Assembly (NCBI GenBank): GCA_024710355.1
Contig: JANJUX010000004.1
Span: 1 to 64,000, forward strand
Direction of reading: 5' to 3'
Length of the DNA: 64,000 nt
Source: Candidatus Rifleibacteriota bacterium
Lineage (GTDB): Bacteria; Muiribacteriota; Ozemobacteria; Ozemobacterales; Ozemobacteraceae
The notes below the pieces were generated by a model. The model did no database searches. It worked only from the letters and a program-made list of their open reading frames with translations, and was not told the DNA's origin. Position numbers and translations under genes: made by a program. Shown here in pieces: positions 25,891 through 34,407 of this stretch. Each line of letters begins with the position of its first letter. The stretch's first letter is position 1.

Positions 25891-26754
25891 ATGATAAGGC
25901 GCTATGAATTAAGAGTAACACTCTGCATTGTTCTCTCACTTCTCATGCTTGTTGACTTCACCGTGTTCAATCCGGCTCCTGCCTTTGGCGCACTTGACAA
26001 GAAAAGCGTTCTGATTGGCGCTGGTGTCGGTGCTGTCGCCGGTGCTGGTATCGCTCTTGCTGCTCCTGCTATTGGTGGTGCCATTGGTGCTGCAGGCGGG
26101 ATCGCCGGTGTTGGTACTGCTGTAGTCGGTGGCGTCGCAGCCGTCAGCGGTGGCGTCGTAGGCGCTCTGGCAGCCTTCGGTGGCGCAATTGCCTCAGCTC
26201 TTGGCGCTGTCGGTGGTTTTATCGCCGGTATCTTCGCCAGCCCTCTGTTCATTCCGGCACTGGTCATCATTGGCGCAGCTGTAGCCGGTTACTTCCTCTA
26301 CAAGAAATTTAAAGCCAAAAAAGGTGCTTCTGGTCCCTCAAGCGAAGTGCTTCCTGACTCTGACGAAATCTATGTAACTCCTGGTGACTATGAAATGAGC
26401 GGCGGAATCGTTCCGGCCGGCGACCAGGATGCTCCGATCAGCGTTGGTGATGCAGCAGTAATCACAATCGGCTCTGGTGACGCAGTAACCGTATCTGATA
26501 CGGCCCCGGTCACTGTTGCCCCCGATACCACTGCTCAGGCACCGGTTGCCACTACCGAAACCGTCACTGGTGTTCCGACTGGCAGCGATTCTCTCAAAGC
26601 CGCCCACGACCGCTACATTGCCGCTTACCAGAAATATACCACTCTGGTTACCAACAGCGGTGGTGCAGATCCTGAAGAAGTTAAGCGTGCTCTCTCTGAC
26701 TACCGCACTGCTTACAACGAATATCAGAACCTGCGCATGTCTGGCAGCAAATAA
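25891..26754 (+). CDS. Exported glycine-zipper-rich protein
   Basis: A 287-residue protein with a long signal peptide or anchor (residues 1-33, ending near PAFG). Residues 40-130 are almost entirely Gly, Ala, Val and Ile with many GxxxG spacings (GAGVGAVAGAGIALAA, GAVGGFIAGIF), a glycine-zipper region able to pack into membranes or oligomerise. A lysine-rich stop (YKKFKAKKG) follows at about 150. The C-terminal half is Thr/Val/Asp-rich and then a helix (SLKAAHDRYIAAYQKY). I know no family match; membrane, pore or envelope-spacer roles are possible. I chose the ATG at 25891 because GGGGG lies upstream. Confidence 0.65.
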   Translation: MIRRYELRVTLCIVLSLLMLVDFTVFNPAPAFGALDKKSVLIGAGVGAVAGAGIALAAPAIGGAIGAAGGIAGVGTAVVGGVAAVSGGVVGALAAFGGAIASALGAVGGFIAGIFASPLFIPALVIIGAAVAGYFLYKKFKAKKGASGPSSEVLPDSDEIYVTPGDYEMSGGIVPAGDQDAPISVGDAAVITIGSGDAVTVSDTAPVTVAPDTTAQAPVATTETVTGVPTGSDSLKAAHDRYIAAYQKYTTLVTNSGGADPEEVKRALSDYRTAYNEYQNLRMSGSK

Positions 26755-26768
26755 ACCCCCTGCTGAAA

Positions 26769-26814
26769 GCATATAAAAAACTACCGCCCGCAAGGGCGGT
26801 AGTTTTTTATATGC
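26769..26814. terminator. Bidirectional terminator
   Basis: A 21-bp perfect inverted repeat (26769-26789 and 26794-26814, loop GCAA) with a GC core CTACCGCCC/GGGCGGTAG flanked by A6 on one side and T6 on the other. It lies between convergent genes and can stop transcription from both. Confidence 0.88.
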
Positions 26815-26840
26815 CTGAATATGCCTGGATCGGCAAAGTT

Positions 26841-27398
26841 TTATGAAGCTGTGGTCAACCTGAAGAAAGTTATGACTGTGTCGCCAAATACTCGCTCGTC
26901 GAGCAGCCGGTAAGCCGGCATTTTTTCAAGACCGAGCAGGTCTTTTTTCTGGCGCTCGATGATGAACAGAGTATCTGGCGAAAACATCGGGCACTGCGGA
27001 ATATATTGCAGCAGAGGGTCAAGCAGTCCCTTGAGATATGGCGGATCGATAAAGACAACGTCAAAAGGTGGGCGATCGACTGTCTGCAGAAATTTCAGGC
27101 AGTCCATCGTGAAAACTTCGCCCCGGTCTGCCAGACTGGTAATCTCAAGATTTTCTCTGATCGTGCGCGTACATTCGCGGGCGGCGTCGACAAAGGCCGC
27201 ATAACTGCCGCCACGGCTCAGAGCTTCGATGCCAAGGTTGCCGGAGCCGGCAAACAGATCGAGAAATCTGGCGTCGTCTACCAGATCGGCAATGATATTG
27301 AAGGTTGAACCTTTGACTTTGTCCATGGCCGGCCGGGTTTTCCCGCCACCAGGCATTTTGAGGCGTCTGCCTTTGGCAGAACCGGTGATTATACGCAT
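26841..27398 (-). CDS. rsmD: 16S rRNA (guanine-966 N2) methyltransferase
   Basis: A 185-residue SAM-dependent methyltransferase that modifies G966 of 16S rRNA. MRIITGSAKGRRL is the typical RsmD start, followed by RPAMDKVKGSTFN, the SAM motif FLDLFAGSGNLGIEALSRG and the catalytic IDPPY near residue 115. I chose the ATG at 27398, where AAGGCGG lies upstream, because it fits the family start. It begins one base after the recG stop, so recG and rsmD are an operon. Confidence 0.93.
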   Translation of the reverse strand: MRIITGSAKGRRLKMPGGGKTRPAMDKVKGSTFNIIADLVDDARFLDLFAGSGNLGIEALSRGGSYAAFVDAARECTRTIRENLEITSLADRGEVFTMDCLKFLQTVDRPPFDVVFIDPPYLKGLLDPLLQYIPQCPMFSPDTLFIIERQKKDLLGLEKMPAYRLLDERVFGDTVITFFRLTTAS

Positions 27399-27399
27399 T

Positions 27400-29490
27400 T
27401 TAGCCGCCTTCCATAAAGGTTTTATAACTTTCGCCAAAGGATTTTATCATCTGGCCAGTGAACCAGTCACGAATTTCAGCCGCTTCAATGGTAAGAATCT
27501 CATAGGCTCTGGTTCTCGCGTTTTCTACCAGCTTCTGCGGAATACGATGCGAAAAGCAGGGGTGCGACAGCCCACTTTGCCTGGTGCCAACCAGATCGCC
27601 GGGGCCACGCATTTTGAGATCTTCGAGCGAAAGTTCGAAGCCGTCGTTAGTAGAGGCGAGAACTGCCAGACGCTCAGACTCGGCTGCCACATGCGAAATG
27701 AGCACGCAGGTCGAGGCGTCAGAGCCTCGGCCAACTCGGCCGCGCAGCTGGTGCAGTTGGGAAAGGCCGAAACAGTCGGCGTTTTCGATGATCATCAAGG
27801 TGGCGTTCGGGTTGTCGACGCCGACTTCAACGACGGTGGTCGCGATGACAATATCGATACGGCCGGCTTTGAATTCGTACATGATGCTCTCTTTTTCGTC
27901 CCAGGTCTGAGCACCGGTAAGACAGGCGATCGAGGCGTCAGGAAGCAGGTCGCTGATGTTATCGGCGGCGGTTTCAACCGAAACCCAGTCTTTTACATCA
28001 GAAGCTTCGATCAGAGGGCAGACGACATAAATCTGATTGCCGGCTGCCAGCGTGTTCTTGACCAGAGGCAGCAGTTCACGAAAGCCGGCGGCGATTCTGG
28101 TGGTAACCGGTTGCCGACCTGGGGGCAGCTCATTGATGATGCTGGTATCCATGTCGCCGAAAATTGTCAGTGACAGGGTTCTCGGAATTGGAGTTGCCGA
28201 AAGCAGCAGTTGGTGAGGATTTTCACCTTTTCTGAACAGCTGGCGGCGATGATTCACTCCGAAGCGTTGCTGTTCATCGATAATGCAGAAATTCAGGCGG
28301 TTGAACTGTGTCTGTTCTTGAAAAAGGGCGTGGGTGCCAAATATGAACAGCGCCTGCCCGGTTGCCACAGCTTCATTGAGCTGCCGGCGTTCGGCAGTTT
28401 TCATGCTGCCGGTGATAATTACGGCGTGTCTGGCAAACTGCGGAAAAAATCTGACAAAATTCTGCAGATGTTGTCTGGCAAGAATTTCGGTTGGCGCCAT
28501 AAAGGCACATTGGGAGCCAGGATAAAGCTCGATAGCCGAGTCGATCATTGCCAGAAAAGCCACCAGGGTCTTGCCTGAACCAACGTCGCCCTGAAGCAGT
28601 CGGTTCATGGGCGGTCTATCACTGCCGGGCTTCAGGTCGGCGATGATTTCGCCGAGTGCCTGCTTCTGCCCATTGGTAAGCTGGAAGGGCAGGGGATATG
28701 GCGAGTCGGCCGGTGCATGCCTGATCGCATCCGGCAGGGTGAGATAACCGGTAATATTTTCGCGTCTTTTGAGAACACCCATCTGAAAAAGCACCTGGTC
28801 GAAAAAGGCCAGCGTGTGCTTCGCTTTTTTGAGCTCCTCATCTGATTCCGGGCGGTGAATTTCGGAAATGGCGCCGGCTATGACCCTGAAAGACGATTCC
28901 TGTACCGCCGGCGGAAAAGAAGCTGACCAGTCGACCTGATCGAGTACATTGTCGATCAGCTTGCGCAGAGACAGAGGCGATATTCTGGCTTCAGCAAGTC
29001 GCGAGTTCGACGGGTAGACCGGTGTGAGTCTCCTGTTTGTGACTTCGACAGTTTCAGTTTCGACCGGTTCTATTTCTGGGTTTGACAGCACCAGCTGGTT
29101 TTTTATCGTTGTGGCGGAGCCAAAAAGCCAGTATTCATTACCCGGCTTCAACTGCCTGGTAAGATAAACTTTGTTGAACCATTTGGCCCCGATTTTTCCG
29201 GTTTGATCGGCGAATTCAGCGTTGATAACCGTGAGGCCGCGTCTGGCATGAAAAGCCTTTATCGAGTTGAGTCTGGCTTTCAATAATCCCTGGGTCTGTG
29301 GCTGCAAAGCGCTGACCGGCACTGCCTGGCGGCGGTCCTGGTAACGTACCGGATATATGCGCAACAGATCAAAAACGCAGCCAAACCCCGCGTTCTGAAG
29401 GGTTTCTGACTTTTTCGGGCCGATGCCGCTGATAGTGCCGACGTGGTCGTCGAGAAGCAGTCTTTTTGCTTTGACCGTAACCTTTTTAAT
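27400..29490 (-). CDS. recG: ATP-dependent DNA helicase RecG, apparent ATT start
   Basis: A branch-migration helicase for stalled forks and Holliday junctions. With the start at 29490 it is 696 residues, close to E. coli RecG (693). The N-terminal wedge region is visible only with this extension: VGTISGIGPKKSETLQNAGF then VFDLLRIYPVRYQDRR aligns with the RecG pattern. Walker A GDVGSGKT is at about 301-308, DEQQRF at 405-410, and the C-terminal GRVGRG motif is present. No ATG, GTG or TTG lies between the in-frame stop at 29497-29499 and a TTG at 29364, which would cut into the wedge domain. An ATT at 29490 has GAGGT eight bases upstream and is the best start. CTG at 29460 is a weaker option. 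Confidence 0.88.
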   Translation of the reverse strand: MKKVTVKAKRLLLDDHVGTISGIGPKKSETLQNAGFGCVFDLLRIYPVRYQDRRQAVPVSALQPQTQGLLKARLNSIKAFHARRGLTVINAEFADQTGKIGAKWFNKVYLTRQLKPGNEYWLFGSATTIKNQLVLSNPEIEPVETETVEVTNRRLTPVYPSNSRLAEARISPLSLRKLIDNVLDQVDWSASFPPAVQESSFRVIAGAISEIHRPESDEELKKAKHTLAFFDQVLFQMGVLKRRENITGYLTLPDAIRHAPADSPYPLPFQLTNGQKQALGEIIADLKPGSDRPPMNRLLQGDVGSGKTLVAFLAMIDSAIELYPGSQCAFMAPTEILARQHLQNFVRFFPQFARHAVIITGSMKTAERRQLNEAVATGQALFIFGTHALFQEQTQFNRLNFCIIDEQQRFGVNHRRQLFRKGENPHQLLLSATPIPRTLSLTIFGDMDTSIINELPPGRQPVTTRIAAGFRELLPLVKNTLAAGNQIYVVCPLIEASDVKDWVSVETAADNISDLLPDASIACLTGAQTWDEKESIMYEFKAGRIDIVIATTVVEVGVDNPNATLMIIENADCFGLSQLHQLRGRVGRGSDASTCVLISHVAAESERLAVLASTNDGFELSLEDLKMRGPGDLVGTRQSGLSHPCFSHRIPQKLVENARTRAYEILTIEAAEIRDWFTGQMIKSFGESYKTFMEGG

Positions 29491-29559
29491 GTCTGTTTAC
29501 CTCAAAAAAATACCCGAAGACTTATACAGAAGCCTGTTAATGGTTGTGCACCTGAAAAA

Positions 29560-29745
29560 TCATTCCTTGAAAAAATACAGCTGCTTCATGACCATGAATT
29601 CTTCATTCATGTAAACGAGATCCCAGCCGTTGCGGCCGGCCTCATCGAGCAGATGACCGAGTTTTTCAAGAAAATCCGGCCCTTTGAGGGCTTTAAGGTC
29701 GAGCGTTTTGTAATTATATCGCTGCGGCGATTTTTCAAGCGTCAT
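29560..29745 (-). CDS. Small DUF4177-like protein
   Basis: A 61-residue protein, YNYKTLDLKALKGPDFLE then LGHLLDEAGRNGWDLVYMNEEF, which fits the DUF4177 pattern (Y-EYK...LE..LNE.G.EGWELV). Its function is unknown in the family. A strong AGGAGA site lies six bases before the ATG, and the gene starts inside the end of the HEAT-TPR gene (11-base overlap), which supports it being real. It is 70 bases upstream of recG. Confidence 0.78.
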   Translation of the reverse strand: MTLEKSPQRYNYKTLDLKALKGPDFLEKLGHLLDEAGRNGWDLVYMNEEFMVMKQLYFFKE

Positions 29746-32128
29746 GTGATTTCTCCTGGCCCGGGTGTTGTTCCTGGAGTATGGAATTCAGGTAGAGATA
29801 GCCTTTGAGCATCTGGCGCAGCGAACCATCCTGTTGCGGTGATTGCGCACAGGCTCTCAGCGTAAGGTCTATGGCGCTGAAAGCTTTCTGATACTGGCCG
29901 GTAAGATTGAAGCAATAAGCCAGCAGCAGGTTTGATTCGACATCGACCGGTGAAATGTCGACGGCCTTCAGCAACACTTCTATTGCTTTGTCATATTGAC
30001 GCAGCTGAATGTGCAGGGTCGCCAGTTTCTGGTAGATAACCGGATTGCGCGGTGAAAGAGCGGCGGCGTGCGTGAGAAGCTTGACGCTCTCGCTGAACTT
30101 GCCGGCAATCTGATAGATCTGCCCGAGAATCAGGTAGGCACCAAGAATTTTCGGGTAGAGGCTGAGAGCTTTTACGAGGTGCTTGACCGCATCTTCATAT
30201 TTGCGCGCATAATAAAAGATGGTGCCCAGGTTGAAGTGGGCTTTAACGAGGTTCGGGTTGATTTTCAGGGCTTCCTGATAAAGCTTGGCAGCATCGGCGT
30301 TCTTTTTCAGCATGAAGCAGAGGTTGGCATAGGCAAGCAAGGCTTTAAGATGCTGAGGATCGCGAGCATAAATGACTTTGAAAATCTTTTCGGCCGCGAC
30401 AAAATTGCGAGCGGCAATGAAACGGTTGGCGTTTTCGATTTCCTCGGCGTAAGTGTTGTCAGGAAGAATCTGGGTGCTGAGAACCACCGGGGTTGGCGGT
30501 TCGCTCTCGACCGGCAGAATGGCCTCGGCCCCCGGAGCAGCTGCGGGTGTCTGGCGTTGCGGCGTTTCTGTCGGCAGAGACGGCTTTTCGCCTTCGCCAG
30601 AAGCGTCTGCCGAAACACTGCCGGCGCCGGCGATTTCCCGGTTGATCGCCTCTGGATTGTCGATCAGATCGGCCAGTATCTGATTTATCTGCTTGAGCAG
30701 CGCATCATCATGGCTGATTTCCTTGCCGATTTCGCCGATGACGAAAGTTGCAGATTGAACGTGTCGCTTATCATCGCTTTTGAAAAGTTCGCGCAGATTA
30801 TCGAGAACAGAATACTCGCCCCATACCCAGAGAGTTCTGATGGCGGTGCTCTTAACCCGGTTGTCATCGTGCTGCAACAGGCCTTTGAGGCGGTCGACCA
30901 GTTCCGGGTCAGCCTTGCGTGAAAGCTTGACCATCGCATCGATTGTGTTTGAAACAACGCGCGGGTCTTCACTGTTTAAAAAGGGGCTTATCAAAGGTAT
31001 TACGTCGGCTTTGGCGGTTTGCCCGAGGCACGAAATGAGAGTGGCCTGCACAATGAAGTTTTCTTCCTTCTGCAGTTTTTCTTTGAGAAGCGGTGGAGCG
31101 GCTTCGGGGGCGCAGCGTGAGATGGCAAGTGCCGCTTCGACTCTGACGTCAAAATTCGGATCGTCGATCATTGGCCTGAGGTGGGGCAGGGCATCTTTAA
31201 ATTCGATCTTGCGCAGAGCATTAGTGGCATTGCGTCTGACGTCCGGGTCTTCGTCTTTGAGAGACCGCCCTAGCTCACGAATGAATCGGGCATCTTTGAT
31301 CTCGCCGATGGCGTAGGCAGCTGAAGCGCGGTACCATTTGTCGGTATGTTCGAGCATCTGGCGCAGAGTTTCAGAAACGTCGAAGTCGCCATATTTCCAG
31401 ATGGCTTTGGCGACGTTGGCACGGACACGATTGCTCGGGTCTTCGAGGTAGGGCTGCAGAATGCCGACAATCGAGCCTGATTTAATACTCTCGATCGCTT
31501 CAATGGCATTGGCGCGTACACGCGGGTCTTCATCGCGCAGAGCTGATTGAAAAACCGGCATCAGTTTGTCTGAAGCCATCATGCCGAGTGCCATGATTAT
31601 CGAAGCACGTATTCTCGCGCTTTTTTCCTGGGCCAGCAGTTTCTTGAGAAGTGCTATTGCGCGCCAGTTCTTGATTTTACCAACTGCGAGAATCGCGCTG
31701 ATAATGGCATCTTCTTCGAAAAAAATCTGCGAAGTATGTTCTTCAAGAGCCGGGGTACTGACACCAACACTTGATTCGGCATAGGTATTCAGGGCTTCCA
31801 TGAGGATGTCGAAAGCTTCTGGGTTTTCGAGCATGCCCAGGGCGCGGGCGGCGTTAAATCTGACTTCCTGCTGTGAGTCGTTCAGGGCATTGATCAGAAG
31901 GCCGATTGCCTTGTGATTGTCGATGTTACCCAGCGCCAGAGCCATGAAATCCTGGATGTTGTCACTTTCATAGGTTTCGAGCAGAAAATCGGTCGCTTTT
32001 TCACCTTTGAATTTGGAAAGGGCGATCGCTGCTTCGCGTCGCTGGTCGTAGTCGCCGGCAAGAAAATTGTGAATCAATCTGGCAATCAGAGGCTTGATGC
32101 TGGTTAAGACGGTGTTGTTGGCGGTCAT
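29735..32128 (-). CDS. HEAT-repeat and TPR protein
   Basis: A 797-residue cytoplasmic protein. Residues ~20-480 are a long array of HEAT/PBS-lyase-type repeats (units such as DPRVRANAIEAIESIKSG and DPDVRRNATNALRKIEF). A Pro/Glu/Ala-rich linker (about 490-545) leads to a C-terminal TPR array (~555-790; AHFNLGTIFYYARKYEDAVKH). I start it at the ATG 32128, which has GGGGAAA upstream; an ATG at 32182 has none. A TGCTAGAAT extended -10 lies at 32164-32172. It is divergent from the PilT operon, which itself contains a HEAT-TPR protein of the same architecture, so a role with the pilus-type ATPases is likely but inferred. Confidence 0.83.
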   Translation of the reverse strand: MTANNTVLTSIKPLIARLIHNFLAGDYDQRREAAIALSKFKGEKATDFLLETYESDNIQDFMALALGNIDNHKAIGLLINALNDSQQEVRFNAARALGMLENPEAFDILMEALNTYAESSVGVSTPALEEHTSQIFFEEDAIISAILAVGKIKNWRAIALLKKLLAQEKSARIRASIIMALGMMASDKLMPVFQSALRDEDPRVRANAIEAIESIKSGSIVGILQPYLEDPSNRVRANVAKAIWKYGDFDVSETLRQMLEHTDKWYRASAAYAIGEIKDARFIRELGRSLKDEDPDVRRNATNALRKIEFKDALPHLRPMIDDPNFDVRVEAALAISRCAPEAAPPLLKEKLQKEENFIVQATLISCLGQTAKADVIPLISPFLNSEDPRVVSNTIDAMVKLSRKADPELVDRLKGLLQHDDNRVKSTAIRTLWVWGEYSVLDNLRELFKSDDKRHVQSATFVIGEIGKEISHDDALLKQINQILADLIDNPEAINREIAGAGSVSADASGEGEKPSLPTETPQRQTPAAAPGAEAILPVESEPPTPVVLSTQILPDNTYAEEIENANRFIAARNFVAAEKIFKVIYARDPQHLKALLAYANLCFMLKKNADAAKLYQEALKINPNLVKAHFNLGTIFYYARKYEDAVKHLVKALSLYPKILGAYLILGQIYQIAGKFSESVKLLTHAAALSPRNPVIYQKLATLHIQLRQYDKAIEVLLKAVDISPVDVESNLLLAYCFNLTGQYQKAFSAIDLTLRACAQSPQQDGSLRQMLKGYLYLNSILQEQHPGQEKSHDA

Positions 32129-32246
32129 CGGATTTCCCCGGAAGAAATAAGGCTTCAGCAAGAATTCTAGCAGAAAAGACATTATTTTTAAATACGCAAA
32201 ACTTTAAGAAAAGTTAACAGATTTTCGTTTTTGCTGATTTGTTTTG

Positions 32247-32276
32247 TTGAATACTCTGGGTTTTTGCGGGTATAAT
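32247..32276 (+). promoter_or_regulatory. PilT-operon promoter for a probably leaderless mRNA
   Basis: TTGAAT (32247-32252), 18 bases and a consensus TATAAT (32271-32276) are followed seven bases later by the ATG of the first pilT gene. No Shine-Dalgarno sequence fits between them. Confidence 0.7.
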
Positions 32277-32283
32277 TGCCCCT

Positions 32284-33357
32284 ATGGCAGATGAAAAAAG
32301 CTTATTCAGATTATTGAAACTGACTTTTGACGAGAAGGCCTCTGACCTGCACCTGAAAATCGGCAAGGCCGCCGCTATCAGAGTTGATGGGCATATTCGT
32401 CACCTCGAAAACTTCAAATTCAACAAGTATGACTTCGACCGCATCATCGAAGTGCTGCTTACTCCAGACCAGCAGGACCATTTCAGCAAAAACCGCGAAA
32501 TCGATTTCGCCTATTCTCTCGAAGGGGTGTGCCGTTTCAGGGTTAACCTTTACATGGATCTCAACGGCGCGGGCGCGGTTTTCAGGGTAATACCCTACCG
32601 GGTCATGGAATTCGACGAAATCGGCCTGCCCCTTGCGGCCCGCCGCCTCATCGAACAGCCGAACGGGCTGATTCTTATCACTGGCCCGACCGGCGCCGGT
32701 AAAACTTCGACGATGGCCAGCTACCTCAGCTACGTTAACCGTATGGCCCGCCGCCACGTGGTAACGCTCGAAGACCCGATCGAATATCAGTTCGAAGACA
32801 ACACCAGCTTTTTCAACCAGCGCCAAGTCGGTATCGACTGCCTCAGTTTTTACGATGGGCTGCTGACCGTTCTGCGTCAGGACCCGGACATCATCGTCGT
32901 TGGCGAAATGCGCGAACCCGAAACCATCTCGCTGACTCTCAACGCCGCCGAAACCGGCAAACTGGTCATCGCGACCCTGCATACCAGCTCAGCCGTCAGC
33001 ACTGCCGAGCGTATCGTTAACGTTTTTCCTGAAGCGCGACATCACCAGATTCTGCTGCAGCTGTCGATGGTGCTGCGTGGTGTCGTTTCGCAGACATTGC
33101 TGCCACGCATCAACGGTGGCCGGGTTGCGGCCTTCGAAATTCTGCTGAATACTTCTGCCGTGAGATCGCTGATCGCCGACGGAAAAATTCACATGCTGCC
33201 GTCATATCTCGAAACCGGCGCCGAATCAGGTATGACAACAATGGAAATGTCTCTGGCGCAGCTGGTTAAAGACCGTGTTGTCAGAAAAGAAGACGCTTAC
33301 TCGGTGGCGCCAAACCCGGCGGCCCTGCGCAAAATTCTCAATGAACCGCCAATCTGA
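32284..33357 (+). CDS. pilT: PilT-family ATPase 1 (all catalytic motifs intact)
   Basis: A 357-residue hexameric ATPase of the PilT type, which drives pilus retraction from the cytoplasmic side. The N-terminal PAS-like domain starts with the ASDLHLKIG signature. Walker A is GPTGAGKT (134-141), the Asp box is TLEDPIEYQF, Walker B is DPDIIVVGEMR with catalytic E208, and the His box is ATLHT (H233). All motifs are canonical. The C terminus has AVRSLIADGKI in place of the usual AIRNLIRE. It leads a seven-gene operon and its ATG follows the promoter by seven bases. Confidence 0.93.
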   Translation: MADEKSLFRLLKLTFDEKASDLHLKIGKAAAIRVDGHIRHLENFKFNKYDFDRIIEVLLTPDQQDHFSKNREIDFAYSLEGVCRFRVNLYMDLNGAGAVFRVIPYRVMEFDEIGLPLAARRLIEQPNGLILITGPTGAGKTSTMASYLSYVNRMARRHVVTLEDPIEYQFEDNTSFFNQRQVGIDCLSFYDGLLTVLRQDPDIIVVGEMREPETISLTLNAAETGKLVIATLHTSSAVSTAERIVNVFPEARHHQILLQLSMVLRGVVSQTLLPRINGGRVAAFEILLNTSAVRSLIADGKIHMLPSYLETGAESGMTTMEMSLAQLVKDRVVRKEDAYSVAPNPAALRKILNEPPI

Positions 33358-33369
33358 CGGAGAAGCCGG

Positions 33370-34407
33370 ATGCTGAAAATACATAAATTTTTCGAAATTG
33401 CGATTGAACGTCAGGCTTCCGATCTGCATCTGAAAGCCGGTTCGCCGCCGCTGATAAGAGTCGGTGGCCGCCTGATTCCGCTGCCCGAAGAGCCACTTGC
33501 CTACCAGGAAATGCCCAATCTCTTTCTGCCGCTTATGGACGTCAAGGCACAAAGCGAGCTGCGCAGTCAGCACGAGGCCAATTTCATGGCCAGATATAAG
33601 AACCGCTGGCGGGTGCGTGCCTGTATTTTCAGCCAGCGTGGCTGTCTTTCCGGCGCCTTTCGCTTTATTCCGCTGGCGACGCCGTCGATCGATTCGCTCG
33701 GTCTGCCGCCGCTCCTCAAGGAAATCGCCACGCGGCCACGCGGCCTGTTTCTCGTTACCGGGCCGGCGAACTCAGGCAAAACTCATACCCTCGCTGCTAT
33801 TGTCAACGAGATCAATCGTATGTCAGCCCGGCATGTCATTACCATCGAAGACCCGATCGAATTCGTTTATCGCGAACGCAAGTCTATTTTTACGCAGCGC
33901 GAAATCGGTGTGACTGCAAATTGCTACCACAGCGCCCTGATGAACGCCCTGCGCGAAGATCCCGATGTAATTCTCGTCGGTGAAATGCGTGATGTCGATA
34001 CAATCGAGATGGTTCTGACCGCAGCTGAAACCGGTCATCTTGTGCTTTCGACTCTGCACACGGTCGGGGCCGTGCAGACGATTGACCGCATCATCAACAT
34101 GTTCCCCGGTCACCGCCACGAAGAAATCCGCACCCAGGTTTCGATGTCGCTGATTGGCATCATTTCACAGATCCTGCTGCCAAGCCTGCACAAAAAAGAG
34201 CGCGTCATGGCTTATGAGATGATGATGATGAACTCAGCGATGCGCAACCTGATTCGCGAAAAGAAAACCAACCAGCTGAAGTCGGCTTTGATGTTGGCAC
34301 GCAAAGATGGTTGCAAAACTCTCAAGGACTCGCTCACCGAAATTCTCAAGGATGAACGCGTAGACGGCAAGCTTGTTTCGACGATCATGAAGGAGATTGT
34401 AGAATGA
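33370..34407 (+). CDS. pilT: PilT-family ATPase 2 (active, with AIRNLIRE-type motif)
   Basis: A 345-residue PilT paralogue. ASDLHLKAG opens the N-terminal domain. Walker A is GPANSGKT (131-138), the Asp box is TIEDPIEF, Walker B is DPDVILVGEMR with E205, and H230 lies in STLHT. Residues 290-297 read AMRNLIRE, matching the retraction motif of true PilT proteins. It should be catalytically active. The start is 12 bases after the first pilT with GGAG upstream; its stop overlaps the next gene (ATGA at 34404). Confidence 0.92.
   Translation: MLKIHKFFEIAIERQASDLHLKAGSPPLIRVGGRLIPLPEEPLAYQEMPNLFLPLMDVKAQSELRSQHEANFMARYKNRWRVRACIFSQRGCLSGAFRFIPLATPSIDSLGLPPLLKEIATRPRGLFLVTGPANSGKTHTLAAIVNEINRMSARHVITIEDPIEFVYRERKSIFTQREIGVTANCYHSALMNALREDPDVILVGEMRDVDTIEMVLTAAETGHLVLSTLHTVGAVQTIDRIINMFPGHRHEEIRTQVSMSLIGIISQILLPSLHKKERVMAYEMMMMNSAMRNLIREKKTNQLKSALMLARKDGCKTLKDSLTEILKDERVDGKLVSTIMKEIVE

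Noticed and set aside
27229..28173. Open plus-strand frame of 314 codons opposite recG and rsmD
   Set aside because: It crosses two real minus-strand genes and encodes no recognisable domain.
30068..30922. Open plus-strand frame of 284 codons opposite the HEAT-TPR gene
   Set aside because: Antisense to a clear repeat protein; composition is that of a shadow frame.
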